From assembly GCF_004210375.1 (NCBI RefSeq), contig NC_134829.1, positions 24,630,034 to 24,694,033 of the forward strand: 64,000 nt of DNA, read 5' to 3'. Below, piece by piece: positions 1 to 11,680 of this stretch (positions within the stretch are counted from its first letter, which is position 1; every line of letters begins with the position of its first letter). A program made the position numbers and the translations under genes. The notes beneath the pieces are model-generated. The model ran no database searches and was not told the DNA's origin. It was given only the letters and a program-made list of their open reading frames with translations. This stretch comes from Tachypleus tridentatus (taxonomy: Eukaryota; Arthropoda; Merostomata; Xiphosura; Limulidae).

Positions 1-164
1 CATCATTTAGACAGATTCGTAACTAATATAATAGGATATATTTACTTTTCTATGTGGGGGAGGCTCACCTTTCACAGTCACGACACTGAATTTCATCTAC
101 ATTCTAGGTGTATAATTATTATCCACTTCATGCGTCTCACCCACAACCCCATTAGTCAGAGGCG

Positions 165-360
165 TTATCTACGTGTTACCCTTTCTTATTGCTCTTTGTA
201 TTTCCTCATTGCTAATTTCCTTTAAGTCAACGTACAGCTCATTTGGAATAGGAGGTTTGTCCAAGGTTTGTCCATTTCCATCATCCTTATGTATCTAATT
301 AATAAACTCTTTGAAATGCTCCTTCTGTCTCAAAATAATTCTTGCCTCAGTTGTCATCTT
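165..360 (-). pseudogene. Possible decayed LINE reverse-transcriptase fragment
   Basis: Read on the minus strand, this stretch gives a broken frame resembling the region just upstream of the RT core in many non-LTR retrotransposons: RIILRQKEHFKEFIN, then after a stop NELYVDLKEISNEEIQRAIRKG, like the 'WKEYFEELLN ... EEVEKAIKKMK' pattern. It carries stops and no catalytic motif is present, so it is at most a small relic. The clade cannot be assigned. The alternative is chance similarity in low-complexity AT-rich sequence. Confidence 0.35.
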
Positions 361-565
361 CTCTCCAATACGATCTCTTACTGCTTAGTTTGTCATTGCT
401 CCTCCGTCATCTTCTCTCCATTACCATCTCTTACTGCTTAGTTTGTCATTGCTCCTCTGTCATCTTCTCTCCACTACCATCTCTTACTGCTTAGTTTGTC
501 ATTGCTCCTCTGTCATCTTCTCTCCACTACCATCTCTTACTGCTTAGTTTGTCATTGCTCTTCCC
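353..565. repeat. 53-bp tandem repeat, four copies
   Basis: The unit starts GTCATCTTCTCTCCA and contains TTACTGCTTAGTTTGTCATT. It recurs at about 353, 406, 459 and 512, exactly 53 bp apart, with very few differences, so the expansion is recent. Open frames across it are products of the repetition. Confidence 0.9.
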
Positions 566-618
566 TTCCCGACAATCTCTTGAATAAATTAATAAGCTTC
601 TCTGATCCTCGTAGCAGT

Positions 619-780
619 CTCTCTATTTCTTTCTTGATCAGTTCTAGATGTGGGATTTCCACAGTATTTTTGCTTATTCCTTATTGGTTACCTTCCAACT
701 CTCTATTTCTTTCTTGATCGGCTCCAGATGTGGGATTTTCACAATATTTTTGTTTATTCCTTATTGGCAATCTTTGAACT
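619..780. repeat. 80-bp direct duplication, two copies
   Basis: A segment beginning CTCTATTTCTTTCTTGATC recurs 80 bp later with about 10 differences, including the downstream GATGTGGGATTT and TTATTCCTTATTGG blocks. It lies just after the 53-bp array. The rest of 780-1490 shows no gene or recognisable element. Confidence 0.8.
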
Positions 781-1490
781 TTTTATTCAGACTTTATTAC
801 AGTATTTGTTCCATTTACATCTTGATAAATAAGAAGTTCTATCCCCTCCATCCACATGCTGCTTCTGCATCTTCCTCCCTTATATAACTGCTCATGTTTC
901 GCCTGATTACCGTACTTTTTTCTGCTTTACTGAATATGTTACTTACTTGTATGTTTTACATGTTTCGTGTCGTAGTGTTTACATTATTCTTATCGTGATC
1001 CATAGTTTCTAATACTGGAAATCTATTTTGATGCTCAAAAACATATTCGTATTTTATAGATTATTGCAGTAACTTACCAATATCAAATCTCATAACTCTT
1101 TTCGTTTTGTTTTTATTAGTTGATGTTTAAGAACAGCACACATTAGTTGGTCATCACTCAAAATATCTCTTGAACTTATGAATGTGTTGAACTAGTTTCT
1201 CACATTTAATACAGTATTTATTCGCTCTCCATAAATAGTTAAATAATCAGTTTAGGCAAGACTGTCCGTTGAACTCTAACTATATTTATATAAATATTTG
1301 TGCACAAATATACTTCCATCAAAGGTTAGGTCATTTTATTCACAAAAAATAAAATAAAATGCTGCTACTGTCGTTTATTCCACCAATTCTTTAAATATCC
1401 ATAATTCTTTCAATTTCATAATTTTTATTGCCAGTTTTAGCATACTATCACCTAAAACGTTCTTCAAGTCACGTCTTCCATCTCACTTAG

Positions 1491-1563
1491 GGACCGGCGT
1501 GGCTAGGTGGTTAAGGTACTCCACTGGTAATCTGAGGGTCACGGAGTCGAATCTCCGTCACAT
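1491..1563 (+). mobile_element. SINE-A head fragment (tRNA-derived)
   Basis: Only the tRNA-like head of the window's dominant SINE (called SINE-A here) is present: GGACCGGCGTGGCTAGGTGG (A-box region) and a B-box-like GAGTCGAATCTCC. The body and 3' tail are missing. Confidence 0.75.
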
Positions 1564-1717
1564 CTGTATAATGTTCCTATAGTATCGGAAGAAAAGCTTT
1601 CTTTATTAATAAATTTCTAATAAAATTTGTTCTTTACAAGAAGTTCCAGTTTACATGTAAGCATGCCCCTGAATTCTCTAGTCCTCTATATAACAATAAT
1701 TTGTGTCTCTTATTCTA

Positions 1718-1998
1718 GGCCCGGCATGAACAGGTGGTTAAGGCGCTCTACTCGTAATCTGGTGGTCGTGGATTCAAATCTCCGTCACACCAAACATGCT
1801 CGCCCTTTCAGCCGTGGGTGCGTTATAGTGTGACGGTCAATCCCACTATTCGTTGGTAAAAGAGTAGCCCAAGAGTTGGTGGTGAGTAATGTTGACTAGC
1901 TGCTTTTCCTCTAATCTTACACTGTTAAGTTGGGAACGGGTAGCTCAGATAGTCCTCGTGCCCTCGTGTAGCTTTACGCGAAATTCAACACGAAACAA
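1718..1998 (+). mobile_element. SINE-A, near full length
   Basis: Reference description of SINE-A. A tRNA-derived head of about 75 bp carries an A box (GGTGGTTAAGGCG region), a B box (GGTTCGAATCC type) and ends CACACCA. A conserved body follows (AACATGCTCGCCCTTTCAGCC, GACGGTCAATCCCACTATTC, TAAAAGAGTAGCCCAAGAG, CTAGCTGCCTTCCCTCTAG). The 3' tail reads AGATAGCCCTCGTGTAGCTTTGCGCGAAATTC, given here in two parts: AGATAGCCCTCGTG then TAGCTTTGCGCGAAATTC. This copy has a small insertion at CTCGTGCCCTCGTG. It is non-coding and would depend on a LINE for mobility. Confidence 0.92.
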
Positions 1999-2046
1999 AA
2001 TAAACCATCTCGCTACGTAAAGTATCATAAGATTCATCTTTCTGCT

Positions 2047-2110
2047 CCCCTTCGATGGATTCAGCAGATAGCCCGATGTGGCTTTGCTATAAGAAAACAC
2101 ACACACACAC
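2047..2110 (+). mobile_element. SINE-B 3' end fragment
   Basis: CAGCAGATAGCCCGATGTGG followed by CTTTGCTATAAGAAAA and an (AC)n tail. This is the 3' end of a second SINE family (SINE-B), which is better preserved at 43870-44010. Confidence 0.75.
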
Positions 2111-2538
2111 TTTCTGCTCATCATCACATTCTTTAGTTGGTGCAAAGCACAATACTGTTCAAATATTGCACTGTTCAGACTTTGCAGATAAAATCTTAGC
2201 ATTAGCAGGATTCCAATCCGTGAGCAGCATTATGGTTCTCTTACTTATCAAGTGTCTAACGTCATCTTTAGTAGCACATAATTTTTACCAGAGTAAATAC
2301 GTATATTATTACCGTTTAGTGTTCTTCTATCAGTCTCTGTCATTTTTAAGTCACTGAAAAGCATCCCATAAGTCATGCCCGAAATTTTAATACAGAAAGG
2401 GCATCATTATTTTTGTCTTTGTAGAAGCTTTTAATGACTAAAATATGTAGTAGGACGTGTATAAAATATTCAGACAAATAAAAGAAACTAACCTAACTCT
2501 ACTTGTTCAGATCATTAATCAAGTAAACCCTGATGAAG

Positions 2539-3475
2539 ATGGATGTGTCTGAGGAGCACATTAGACATATAATGCTTTATGAATTTAAAAAAGGCAATAG
2601 TGCAGCAGAAACTACACGAAACATTCAAGGTGTTTGTGATGCAGAGTCTCTCGATGAAAGAAAATGTCGAAGGTGGTTTTAGAAGTTCAGATCAGGTGAC
2701 TACAGCTTAAGTAAGGCACCACGTTCAGGTTGTCCTGTTGAGTTTAATGGTGACTTGCTGCTAGCTGCACTTGATGAAAATTGTGCTGTAACAGTTGAAG
2801 AACTAGTGCAGAAGTTTAATTCAACCTATTCAGCAGTTTACCGTCATCTGCAACAGCTTGAAAAGGTGTCAAAACTTGGAAAATTGGTCCCCCATGATTT
2901 GAGAGAAGCCAACCTTAGAGCAAGAGTGGACATTGGTACTTCTCTGCAATCCCGTGAACATAACTAACCTTTTGTAGACACGTTAATGACTGGAGATGAA
3001 AAATGGATATTTTATAAAAATGTTAAACGCCGCAGACAATGACTCAGTGCAAGTAACACTGGCTAAAGCACAGCCCCAAATGCACCTCCACTCTTGGAAT
3101 GTCTTGTTAAGTGTTTAGTGAGATATTGTTGGTGTGATCCACTTTGAGTTTCTGCCACTCGATGTAACGATTACATCAGACTTCTATTGTCAACAATTAG
3201 AGCGCTCGAATGTTGCACCGAATGAAAAGAGGCCTGATTTGATCAATCGTAAAGGTATCGTGTTACACCAGGATAATGTACGGATCCATACAGCAAGGAT
3301 CATATCTGCAAAGACTGAGGAGTTAGACAGGGAAAAACTTCCACATCCTCCTTATTCTCCGGACCTTGTCTCATATGATTATCATCTATTCCGAAGTTCA
3401 CAGAACTACCTTGATGGAAAAGAGCTTGGAACACATGAAGACGTCAAAACTACCCTCTACATTCTTTTCTTCTAA
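2539..3475 (+). pseudogene. Mariner-family transposase, decayed
   Basis: Tc1/mariner cut-and-paste transposase remnant. From an ATG at 2539 the reading matches the mariner N-terminal helix-turn-helix region (EEHIRHIMLYEFKKG, then a CRRWF motif). It continues through a second helix-turn-helix and then the catalytic domain. Traces of all three acidic residues remain: TGDEKW near 2990, HQDN near 3270, and SPDLVSYDY near 3360-3385, with the spacing typical of the D,D34D group. At least four in-frame stops or frameshifts break it, for example TAG after CRRWF near 2682 and TAA near 2965, so it cannot encode transposase. Terminal inverted repeats could not be defined. The element probably spans about 2440-3640. 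Confidence 0.88.
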
Positions 3476-4212
3476 ACCCCAAAAATTTTAAAGAAGTGGC
3501 TTTCAGAAGCTTGTGAATCGTTAGAGGGAAGTAATTAATAATAATGGAACATACATTATTGATTAAATAGCATTAAAAGCGTTTGAACTCTTTTCTCTTT
3601 TCTGAACCTAGAATCGGACATTACTTAACAGGTGACCTGATATTTCAAAAATATCTACTCCAGTTGTTTTTATTTTCAATCTCATTGCAGATCTCGAGAA
3701 GCCAAGTCTTCGTTTCTTCTTAGTAGATAATAAATTGTTCTGGGCTGTACTTAGCAACCCCTGTTTGTCTAAAACTAAAGAATGTAATATTTCTTGGCCT
3801 AATTCATTGAAGATTCTTCGGCACTAACGTTTTTTTTTATTTAAAAAGTGTCAACGATAATAAATGATAATCCTTATTCAGAGAACTGAGATTTTTTTCC
3901 AGGTTTACTCCTCTAAGTCCGTTTAGTTTTGTGATAAGGAGGTCACATCTAGGCAGTCTTGAGGAGAGTAGGATATATCTTCGTTTTTCTTTACCCCCTC
4001 GAGGCAAAGGAGAAAAAAAACCCTTTGAACCCAAATGGTTAAATAATAATAACAATAAACACATATAAATAAGTAATCAATATTAAAATTAACATGTAAA
4101 ATAAATAATGTTGTATAATTAATTTTCACTATAAAAAGTATTTGTAAACGACTTAAATAAAATTTTGCTTGCTTTAATCTGGTATACACCATAACAGTCG
4201 TTGGGCATTAAA

Positions 4213-4215
4213 ATG

Positions 4216-4250
<35 letters not shown>

Positions 4251-4251
4251 G
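4213..4251. repeat. (TA)n(CA)n microsatellite
   Basis: A TATATATATA run followed by an ACACAC run, immediately upstream of the 5'-truncated LINE copy. It may mark the insertion junction. Confidence 0.9.
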
Positions 4252-6120
4252 CAGGCAATTAAAACGAACACACTACATTACACGTAATCCATCTATCAAA
4301 ATACAGATCAATAGAACAAATACAAAAATTAAACAAGAAATTAAAATAGCAAAAGAAACGAATTGGCAAAACTTTTGTAAAAACTTAGAAAAAATCAAAA
4401 ACAATCCAAAAGAATTTTGGAAAAAATTCAATAGTATTTCTTCAGACAAAAACACAAATCACGTGCTACAACATATCACACACAACAATAAAATCGCAAG
4501 GACGGACGTAAAAAAAGCGGACCTATTAGCTGACTACTACGAATCCTCCTTCAGCAACCTAAATTCAGTCGACTTTGACACACAACACAAACATCACGTC
4601 AACAACTTCATAAATACAAACCAAGCTTCATTCTCACCACGGTTCCCTGGCGAGACACTGGAAGCACACTCAAGTTCAATTAATAGAAAAATAACCATAA
4701 CTGAACTAAAAATTAATATTAAAAACTTGAAGAATACTTCCCCCGGACATGACCAAATACCAAACATTATTCTGAAAAAAAGCTCTACTCTCCTATTACA
4801 ACACCTCACAAACATCATGAACATTTCACTAACAACTGGATATTACCCTGACACTTGGAAAAAAACCATCATAACCACGATTCCAAAGAAACAAACCAAC
4901 AGAACCAACCCAGATAATTTCCGTCCAATCAGTCTGTTAAGCTGCCTTGGCAAACTAATGGAGAGGGTTATCTCCAACCGTCTTCTCCACTTTTGTGAGA
5001 CAAATAACATCCTTCCAAAATCCCAAAATGCCTCCAGGAAAAACAGGCAAATAACAGATCACCTCACACGACTCACCGAATCAGTCTATAAAGCTTTTAA
5101 CAACAACCAAGTAACCATTGGTGTATTCCTAGATGTCAAAAAAGCATTTGACAGCGTTTGGCACAATGCCATTAAATACAAACTAAACTACCTAAAGATA
5201 AACCCTACCATAGTTAAATGGGTATCAAATTTTCTAACAGATAGAACAGCACAAGTAAATGTCAACAAAACTATATCAAAATTATTCAATATAACTGCAG
5301 GAGTGCCCCAAGGATCAGTCCTTTCTCCACTTCTATATATTATTTTCGTCAGTGACATACCTTTCCCCAATTTAACATACACGCATAATTCACAATACGC
5401 AGACGACATCGCTATCTGGAGCACCTCCAGAAATCCAGTGATGGCCATGTCTCGCGTGCAAGAATCACTGAACAACGTCTCGACCTGGAGTAACAAGTGG
5501 AGAGTAGTTTTAAATCCAACCAAAACACAAGCAATCACCTTCTATAGGAAATTAAAAAAACAAAGAAAAAATCTAGAAAAAAAAATATCACTTGGAAATA
5601 CGCCCATTAACATGAGCAAAAACATCACATTCCTTGGCATCACTTTCGACACAAAACTAACATGGAAAAAACATGTTAACAATATACACTCATCAAGTAG
5701 AAAACGGATTTCACACTTAATGACTCTAACCAGTAAACACTCGAAATGCTCACCAAACACCATTATCCAAATATACAAGGCTTACATCCGTCCACTAATA
5801 GAGTATGGATGTCAAGTCACATATAATATGTCAAATAACACACTCCAGAAAATCCAAGTTCAACAAAACAAAATACTAAGATCTGCATTCAGTCTACCAT
5901 CATTCACTCCAGTAAATTATATACATCAAATTAGCAATTTACCAACACTAAGAAATAGACTAACAGAAATATACACAAATATTATTTAAAAGCAGAAAAC
6001 AGAAACAAACTAACGGCATCACTCTATAAATTAACTAGTGCACCAACCAAATATATTTCACCTTACAACATATTTCAAGAATCACACAACAAAGCACTTA
6101 AAGGACAAAACTCACGTTAA
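4252..6120 (+). pseudogene. LINE (Jockey-superfamily-like) reverse transcriptase ORF, 5'-truncated
   Basis: Reverse transcriptase of a non-LTR retrotransposon. The frame is open from about 4253 (no ATG; the endonuclease and N-terminal part are lost) to a TAA at 5987. The longest unbroken part encodes about 508 residues from 4463. Visible motifs, in that numbering: FRPISLLSCLGKLMERVI (153-170), FLDVKKAFDSVW (about 222-233, first catalytic Asp), GVPQGSVLSPLLY (280-292) and QYADD (311-315, the paired catalytic Asp). A single-base shift in an A-run near 5988 moves the C-terminal tail into the next frame, which is open to a TAA at 6118-6120. Apart from truncation and that one shift it is little damaged, so insertion was fairly recent. 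The clade call rests on motif style alone. Confidence 0.88.
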
Positions 6121-6600
6121 TACTATGTACTTTCTTTTCTAGGTCTCGGGCACAGGACAGGTAAAACTTTCGGCGCCTGTCCTGTGAAAGTGGGTTTTCC
6201 TCGGGGCGCTCCCGTTTTCCCCCACAGGAAAAACTTAGGCATTGGATCTTTAGATCCCAGCCCAGGCAACTCATTGCCAGGCCCTGAATCGGGTCGTTTG
6301 TGTTTTGTGTTGATATTTACTTTGACATCTGTCTTTCGGGACGGGACCTGACTGTTTTCTCCGGTGCTGCCTTTGCCTCGGTCATGGATAATATTAAGCA
6401 TGACCACCTTCACCCAAAAAAGAGTTTAAAAGCTATTTATAAAAAAAATAAATAAATAAAATAAAAAAAGCTAAATTCAATAACCTTCCAGGAAAGGGGA
6501 CGAAGAGGAACCACAACGTTCCTGAACACCCCAGTTGGAGAGAGAATTCTTACGATTTCTCTCTCTCTAAACTAAACCCCTGCCACGTCAGTTTGCGTTT
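6121..6600 (+). mobile_element. 3' UTR of LINE copy 1
   Basis: Non-coding 3' region after the RT stop. It contains a GGCGCCTGTCCTGTG stem-loop block, a CTCGGGGCGCTCCCG hairpin, 'TTTAGATCCCAGCC', an internal A-rich stretch (6440-6475), and a terminal block ACGTTCCTGAACACCCCAGT ... CCTGCCACG. The same blocks in the same order follow LINE copy 2 (about 7560-8025), which identifies this as the element's own 3' UTR. Confidence 0.8.
6151..6186 (+). other. LINE 3' UTR stem-loop (copy 1)
   Basis: CACAGGACAGG at 6151-6161 pairs perfectly with CCTGTCCTGTG at 6176-6186, leaving a 14-nt loop ending TTCGGCG. The structure is conserved in copy 2 with a compensatory pair change (see findings). Confidence 0.75.
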
Positions 6601-6639
6601 GCGTTTCCCATACACACACTATACTATACTATATCTAAG

Positions 6640-7386
6640 ACATTTAATATCACCGCTAGTGTTCCGTAAGGCTCCGTTCTATCTCCACTACTATACATTA
6701 TCTTCGTGAGCAACATACCTTTTCCTGACCTGACCTACACATACTTCTCACAATACGCTGACGACATTGCCATTTGGACTGTATCGAGCAACTCAATAAT
6801 CGCTAGTAACAGAATTCAAGAAACTCTTAATGCCATACTCAACTGGTGTAACGATTGGAGAGTCATACTAAACCCTCACAAAACCACTGTCATAGCATTC
6901 AGGCACAGCCTCAATAAACATCATAAAAACTTGAAAAAATAAATCTACAATTAGGAAGCGATACAATCAAATTATCATACGTCAAATTTCTTGGAATGAC
7001 GTTTGACACGCGACTCTCCTGGACTCAACACGATCAACAAATATGTGAGCAATAGGATATACCATTTAAAACTTAAAACTGGAAGCGACAAAGGCTGCAC
7101 ACCCGATACAATTATTAAAATTTATAAAGCTTACATTCGTCCTCTAATTGAGTACGGAGCCCCAATCACATACAACTCCAAAAAAAACAGAGTATTAAGA
7201 ATGGCACTTAGAGTACCCATATCCACTCCTATCAAATATATACATGATATTTGCAACATACCTCTTATCACTGACCGCCTCTCAACACTAGCCCATAAAT
7301 ACTATAAAAACGCAGAGACGAAATTCCCTAACTGCCAAACTACATACCATGACATGCGCCCCACACAAAATAACATCTCCATATAA
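6640..7386 (+). pseudogene. LINE copy 2, truncated RT remnant
   Basis: A second, more decayed and more strongly 5'-truncated copy of the same LINE family. It begins inside the RT domain: the GVPQG motif reads SVP-stop-G, with Gln changed to TAA near 6668. QYADD is intact near 6760, followed by NDWRVILNPHKT. A stop or shift near 6942 breaks the frame. The C-terminal segment IIKIYKAYIRPLIEYG lies near 7110-7155, and the frame ends at 7386. It has the same orientation as copy 1 and starts within 50 bp of that copy's 3' end. Confidence 0.85.
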
Positions 7387-8025
7387 CGCATATCTAGTTT
7401 CCAAGAGCTCAAAAAAGTAAAACTAATCATAATATTTCAATTGAGTGACGAATAATAACTAGTTTTTTCTTCTTTATTTCAGCTCTGATCACAAGACAAG
7501 AATATTAGCCTTCAAGACCTCAACTAGTTAAACTTAATACTATTTTAATTTACTGTCTAATCAAAATTCGATGCTTTCCTTTAATTCCAGCACTGGGCAC
7601 AAGACAGATAGATTATTCGGCGCCTGTCTTGTGTACGTGGGTTTTCTGGGGGTACTCCCGTTTCCCCACATCAAATTCTGAGGCATTTGGATTTATAGAT
7701 CCCAGCCACTCGGTGGCCCTGAACAGGGGGCGTTTGGTGTGTTGTTGGTTTGCCGCTTCTTTTGGTTCATTTTCGAGTCAGCCTGGACTACTCCAGCTCT
7801 GTTGCCTTCACTCGTCCGGTCTTTTCGTTGCTTTACTCTGAAACTATTTTCATTATGTCAACTTCTCAAACATCCGACATACTGCAACATCAGGAAAAAC
7901 TAAACACAATCTGTGACAGCATTAAAATTCTAACATGAGCGGGGCATGGGGGATATAAATATCCCTGAACATCCCAGTCGGGAAGTTCATCTTCCTTTAA
8001 AAACTAAATACCTGCCACGAAATGT
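7387..8025 (+). mobile_element. 3' UTR of LINE copy 2
   Basis: Matches the 3' UTR of copy 1: GGGCACAAGACAG ... TTCGGCGCCTGTCTTGTG, GTGGGTTTTCTGGGGGTACTCCC (written here as GTGGGTTTTC then TGGGGGTACTCCC), TTTATAGATCCCAGCC, then CCCTGAACATCCCAGTCGGG and CCTGCCACG at the end. A partial duplicate of the stem-loop start (GATCACAAGACAAG) lies at about 7485. Confidence 0.8.
7598..7633 (+). other. LINE 3' UTR stem-loop (copy 2)
   Basis: CACAAGACAG (7598-7607) pairs with CTGTCTTGTG (7624-7633). Compared with copy 1, one G-C pair has become A-T on both sides. Confidence 0.75.
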
Positions 8026-9012
8026 TTTTTTTCTTTCTTTTCTATATACACACACACAATAGCTAAACCATGACTAAAGAATAAAACTATCAATTCTATT
8101 TCATTTGCTTTCTTAAGAGTTAACATGACAAGTAATGAAATTATCTGATTTATTTCGTTCTTTATCTCTTTCACATCTAACATAACAAAGAATGAAACTA
8201 TCAGTTCTACTTCGTTCACTTTCTAAAGAGTTAACCTGACAAACATTAACATTATTTCCTTTATCTCTTTCTTAGTCTCTATAATATTTAACACAAAAAA
8301 GAATGAAACTAACAGTTCTTCTTCGTTGACCTTGGTAATAGTTTACCTGACAACCAAGAAATTATCTACTTTATTTCGTTCTTAACCTCACTATATTTAA
8401 CACAATAAAGAATAAAACTATCAGTTCTATTTCATTCGCTTTCTTAAAAGATAACACGACAAACAATGAAATTATCTGCTTTATCTTATTCTTAATATCT
8501 GTTATATTTTACATAATAAACAATGAAACAAGAACTTCGCTTTCTTAAGGGTTAACCTGACAAAAATGAAATTATATGCTTTATATCGTCCCTAATCTCT
8601 GTGATACTTAACATAATTAAGAATGAAACTATAAATTCCATTTTCTTAACTTTATTCAGAGTTATCACAACAAACAATGAAATTATTTCCTTTATCTTGT
8701 ATCTAGTCTCTGGGATATTCAACATAATAACGTGTGAAACTATGAGTTCTACTATGTACACTTTGTTGAAAGTTAACACTAAAACAACGAAATTGTATGG
8801 TTTATATCGTTCTTAACCTTAGTATATTTAACATAATAAAGAATTAAATTATCAGTTCATTTTCTTCGCTTTCTTGAGAGTTAACGGAAGAAACAATGAA
8901 ATTAGCTGCTGTATATTGTTTTTAATCTTAGTATATTTGGCATAAAGAAAGAAACAGAGTTCCATTTTATTCGCTTATTAAGAGTTATCACAACAAGCAA
9001 TGAAATTATAAT

Positions 9013-9080
9013 CAGTGATGTCGAGAAACCCACTTGTTGAGAAATTTATATGCAAAAACGAGCCGTTTTTGCATATAAAA
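9013..9080. mobile_element. Penelope-like terminal fragment with perfect palindrome
   Basis: CAGTGATGTCGAGAAACCCA is the same terminal motif seen at 57567 and (inverted) at 12865-12878. It is followed by a perfect hairpin: arm TTTATATGCAAAAACG at 9045-9060, spacer AGC, complementary arm 9064-9079. It looks like a Penelope-type inverted terminal structure from which the interior has been deleted. Confidence 0.6.
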
Positions 9081-9374
9081 AGCAATGAAATTGTTTCCTT
9101 TATGTCGTTCTTTCTCTTCATGACATTTGACATCATAAAGAATCAAAATATAAAATTATCAGTTCTGTTTCATTCGGTTTCTTAGGAGTTAAAACGACAG
9201 ACAAACAACAAAATTATATACTCTGTTTCTTTATTACTCTTTTTGTTTTTAACATAATAAAGAATTAAACTATCAGTTCTACAACGTTAACTTTTTTTAG
9301 AGTTAACCCTACAAACAATGGAATTATCTCCTTTATCTTTGTCTTAGTTTCTGTGGCATTTAGCATAATAAAGA

Positions 9375-9497
9375 TTTGTTTGTTTAGAATTAAGCACAAA
9401 GCTACACAATGGGTTATCTGTGCTCTGCCCACCACGGGTATCAAAATCTGGTTTTTATCGTGTAAGTCCGCAGGAATACCACTGTATCACTGGGTGC
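9375..9497 (-). mobile_element. SINE-C inserted in satellite
   Basis: Third SINE family (SINE-C). On the minus strand it has a tRNA-like head with a GGTATTCCTGCGGAC segment and a B-box-like TTTTGATACCCGTGG, and a tail ending AGCTTTGTGCTTAATTC. The 11-bp flanking duplication CATAATAAAGA (9364-9374 and 9498-9508) is satellite sequence, which proves insertion into a pre-existing array. Confidence 0.85.
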
Positions 9498-11418
9498 CAT
9501 AATAAAGAATGAAACTTTCAGTTCTATTTCGATCACTTTGTTAAAGGTTAACACGACAAACAATGATATTATCTTCTTATTTCGTTCTTAACCTCACTAT
9601 ATTTAACACAATAAAGAATTAAACTATCAGTTCTATTTCATTCATTTTCTTAGGTGATAACTCGAAAAAAACAATGAAATTATCTCTTTTATCTCGTTCT
9701 AAATCTATGCAATATTTCACATAATAAAGAATGAAATTAACAGCTCTATTTCCTTCTCGTTCTCAAAAGGTAGCACAAAAATCAATGAAATTATTTCCTT
9801 TGTCACATTCTTAGTTTCTGTGATATTTAACAGAGAAAAGAAGGAAAATAACAGTTCTTCGTTTAATAGTTTACGCGACAATTAAAAATTTTCGAATTTA
9901 CTTCGTTCTCAACCTCAGTTTATTTAACATAATGAAAAATAAAACTATCAATTTCGTTTCATTCGCTTTTTAAACCTTAACACGACAAATAAATAAATAA
10001 TCTGCTTTATCTCGTTTTAAATCTTTCTGATATTCAATAAAGAATGAAACTATCAGTTCTATTTACTTCTCTTTCTTAATTGGTAGCACAACAAACAATT
10101 AAATTATCTTCTTTATGTTCTTCTTAACCTCTGTGATATTTAACGTAATAAAAAATGAAAATATCAGTTCTAGCTCATTCACATTCTTATGAGTTAGCAT
10201 GACAAACAATGAAATTATCTTCCTTAAGTCGTTCTTAATCTCTGTGTTTTTAACATAAGAAAAATGAAATTATTGATTCTGTTCCATTCGCTTTCTTAAT
10301 AGTTAACACGACAAACAATGAAATTATCTGTTTGATCTCGAACTTTTGTGTCCTTTTTAGCAACATAATAAAGAATGAAACAAACACTACTACTCTCTTT
10401 ACTTTCTTAAGAGTTTATCCGAGAAACAAGAAAATTATCTGCTTTATCTCGTTCTTAATCTCTGTAATAAATAATAAAATAAAGAATGAGCTATCAGTTC
10501 TATTTCATTCGCTTTTTTAGGAATTAACACGACAGACAAACAATAAAATTATCTACTTTATTTTTTGTTACTCTTTGTGTTTTAACATAATAAAAAAACC
10601 AAACTATCAGTTCTACATCGTTAACTTTTTGAGAGTTAACCCTACATACAATGGAATTAACTCCTTTATATCTGTCTTAGTTTCTCTGGTATTTCATAAC
10701 AAAGAATGAACCTTTCAGTTCTACTTCGACCACTTTTTTAAAAGTTAACACGACAAACAATGAATTTATAGTCTTATTTCGTTATTAACCTTATTATAGT
10801 TAACATCATAAAGAATGAATCTATTATTTCTATTTCATTCGTTTTCTTAAGAGATAACAAGAAAACACAATGAAATTATCTCTTTTATCTTGTTCTAAAT
10901 CTCTGTGATCTTTCACATAATAAAGTAGAGAAATATCAGTTCTATTTCATTGCTTCCTTAAGAGTTAAAAGGACAAACAATAAAATTATCACGTTTATCT
11001 TCTTTTTATCTCTGTCATTTTTGACATAATAAAGAATGAAACTGTCAGTTCTATTTAATTCGCTTTCCTAACAGTTGACACAACAGACAAACAATAAAAT
11101 TGTATGCTTTATCTCGTTCTTAGTCTTTGTGATATTTAACATAGTAAAGCATAAACCTGTCAGTTCCACTTCGTTCATTTTCTTCAGAGTTAACCCGACA
11201 AACATGGAAATAATCTCATTTGTCTCTTTCTTAATCTCTGTGATATTTAACATAAAAATAAAACTATCAGTTCTAGTTTGTGAACTTTCTTAAGAGTTCA
11301 CAAGGGAAACAATGAAATTATCTTTTTTATCTCGTTCTTAACCTTAATATATTTAACATAACAAAGAATGAAACTATGATTTTTATTTTATTCGCTTACT
11401 TAAGACTTAACACGAGAA

Positions 11419-11680
11419 GGCCCGGCATGGCCAAGCGTGTTAAGGCGTGCGACTCGTTGTCTGAGGGTCGCGGGTTCGCCAAACATGCTTGCCCTTTTAG
11501 CCGTGGGGGCGTTATAATGTGACGGTCAATCCCACTAGTCGTTGGTAAAAGAGTAGCCCACAAGTTGGCGGTGGGTGGTGATGACTAGCTGCCTTCCTTC
11601 TGGTCTTACATTACTAAATTAGGGACAGCTAGCACAGATAGCTCTCGAGTAGCTTTGTGCGAAATTCCAAAACAAACAAA
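11419..11680 (+). mobile_element. SINE-A (subfamily A2) inserted in satellite
   Basis: Begins GCCCGGCATGGCCAAGCGTG after the duplicated AG and ends GAGTAGCTTTGTGCGAAATT. The target-site duplication TAACACGAGAA occurs at 11408-11418 and 11681-11691, and is satellite sequence. Part of the B-box region is deleted (GGGTTCGCCAAACATG). Diagnostic differences AAGCGTGTTAAGGCGTGCGA place it with the copies at 29102 and 51891. Confidence 0.9.

Noticed and set aside
5188-5778. Minus-strand ORFs across the LINE
   Set aside because: Antisense shadows of the RT frame, whose motifs are unambiguous on the plus strand.
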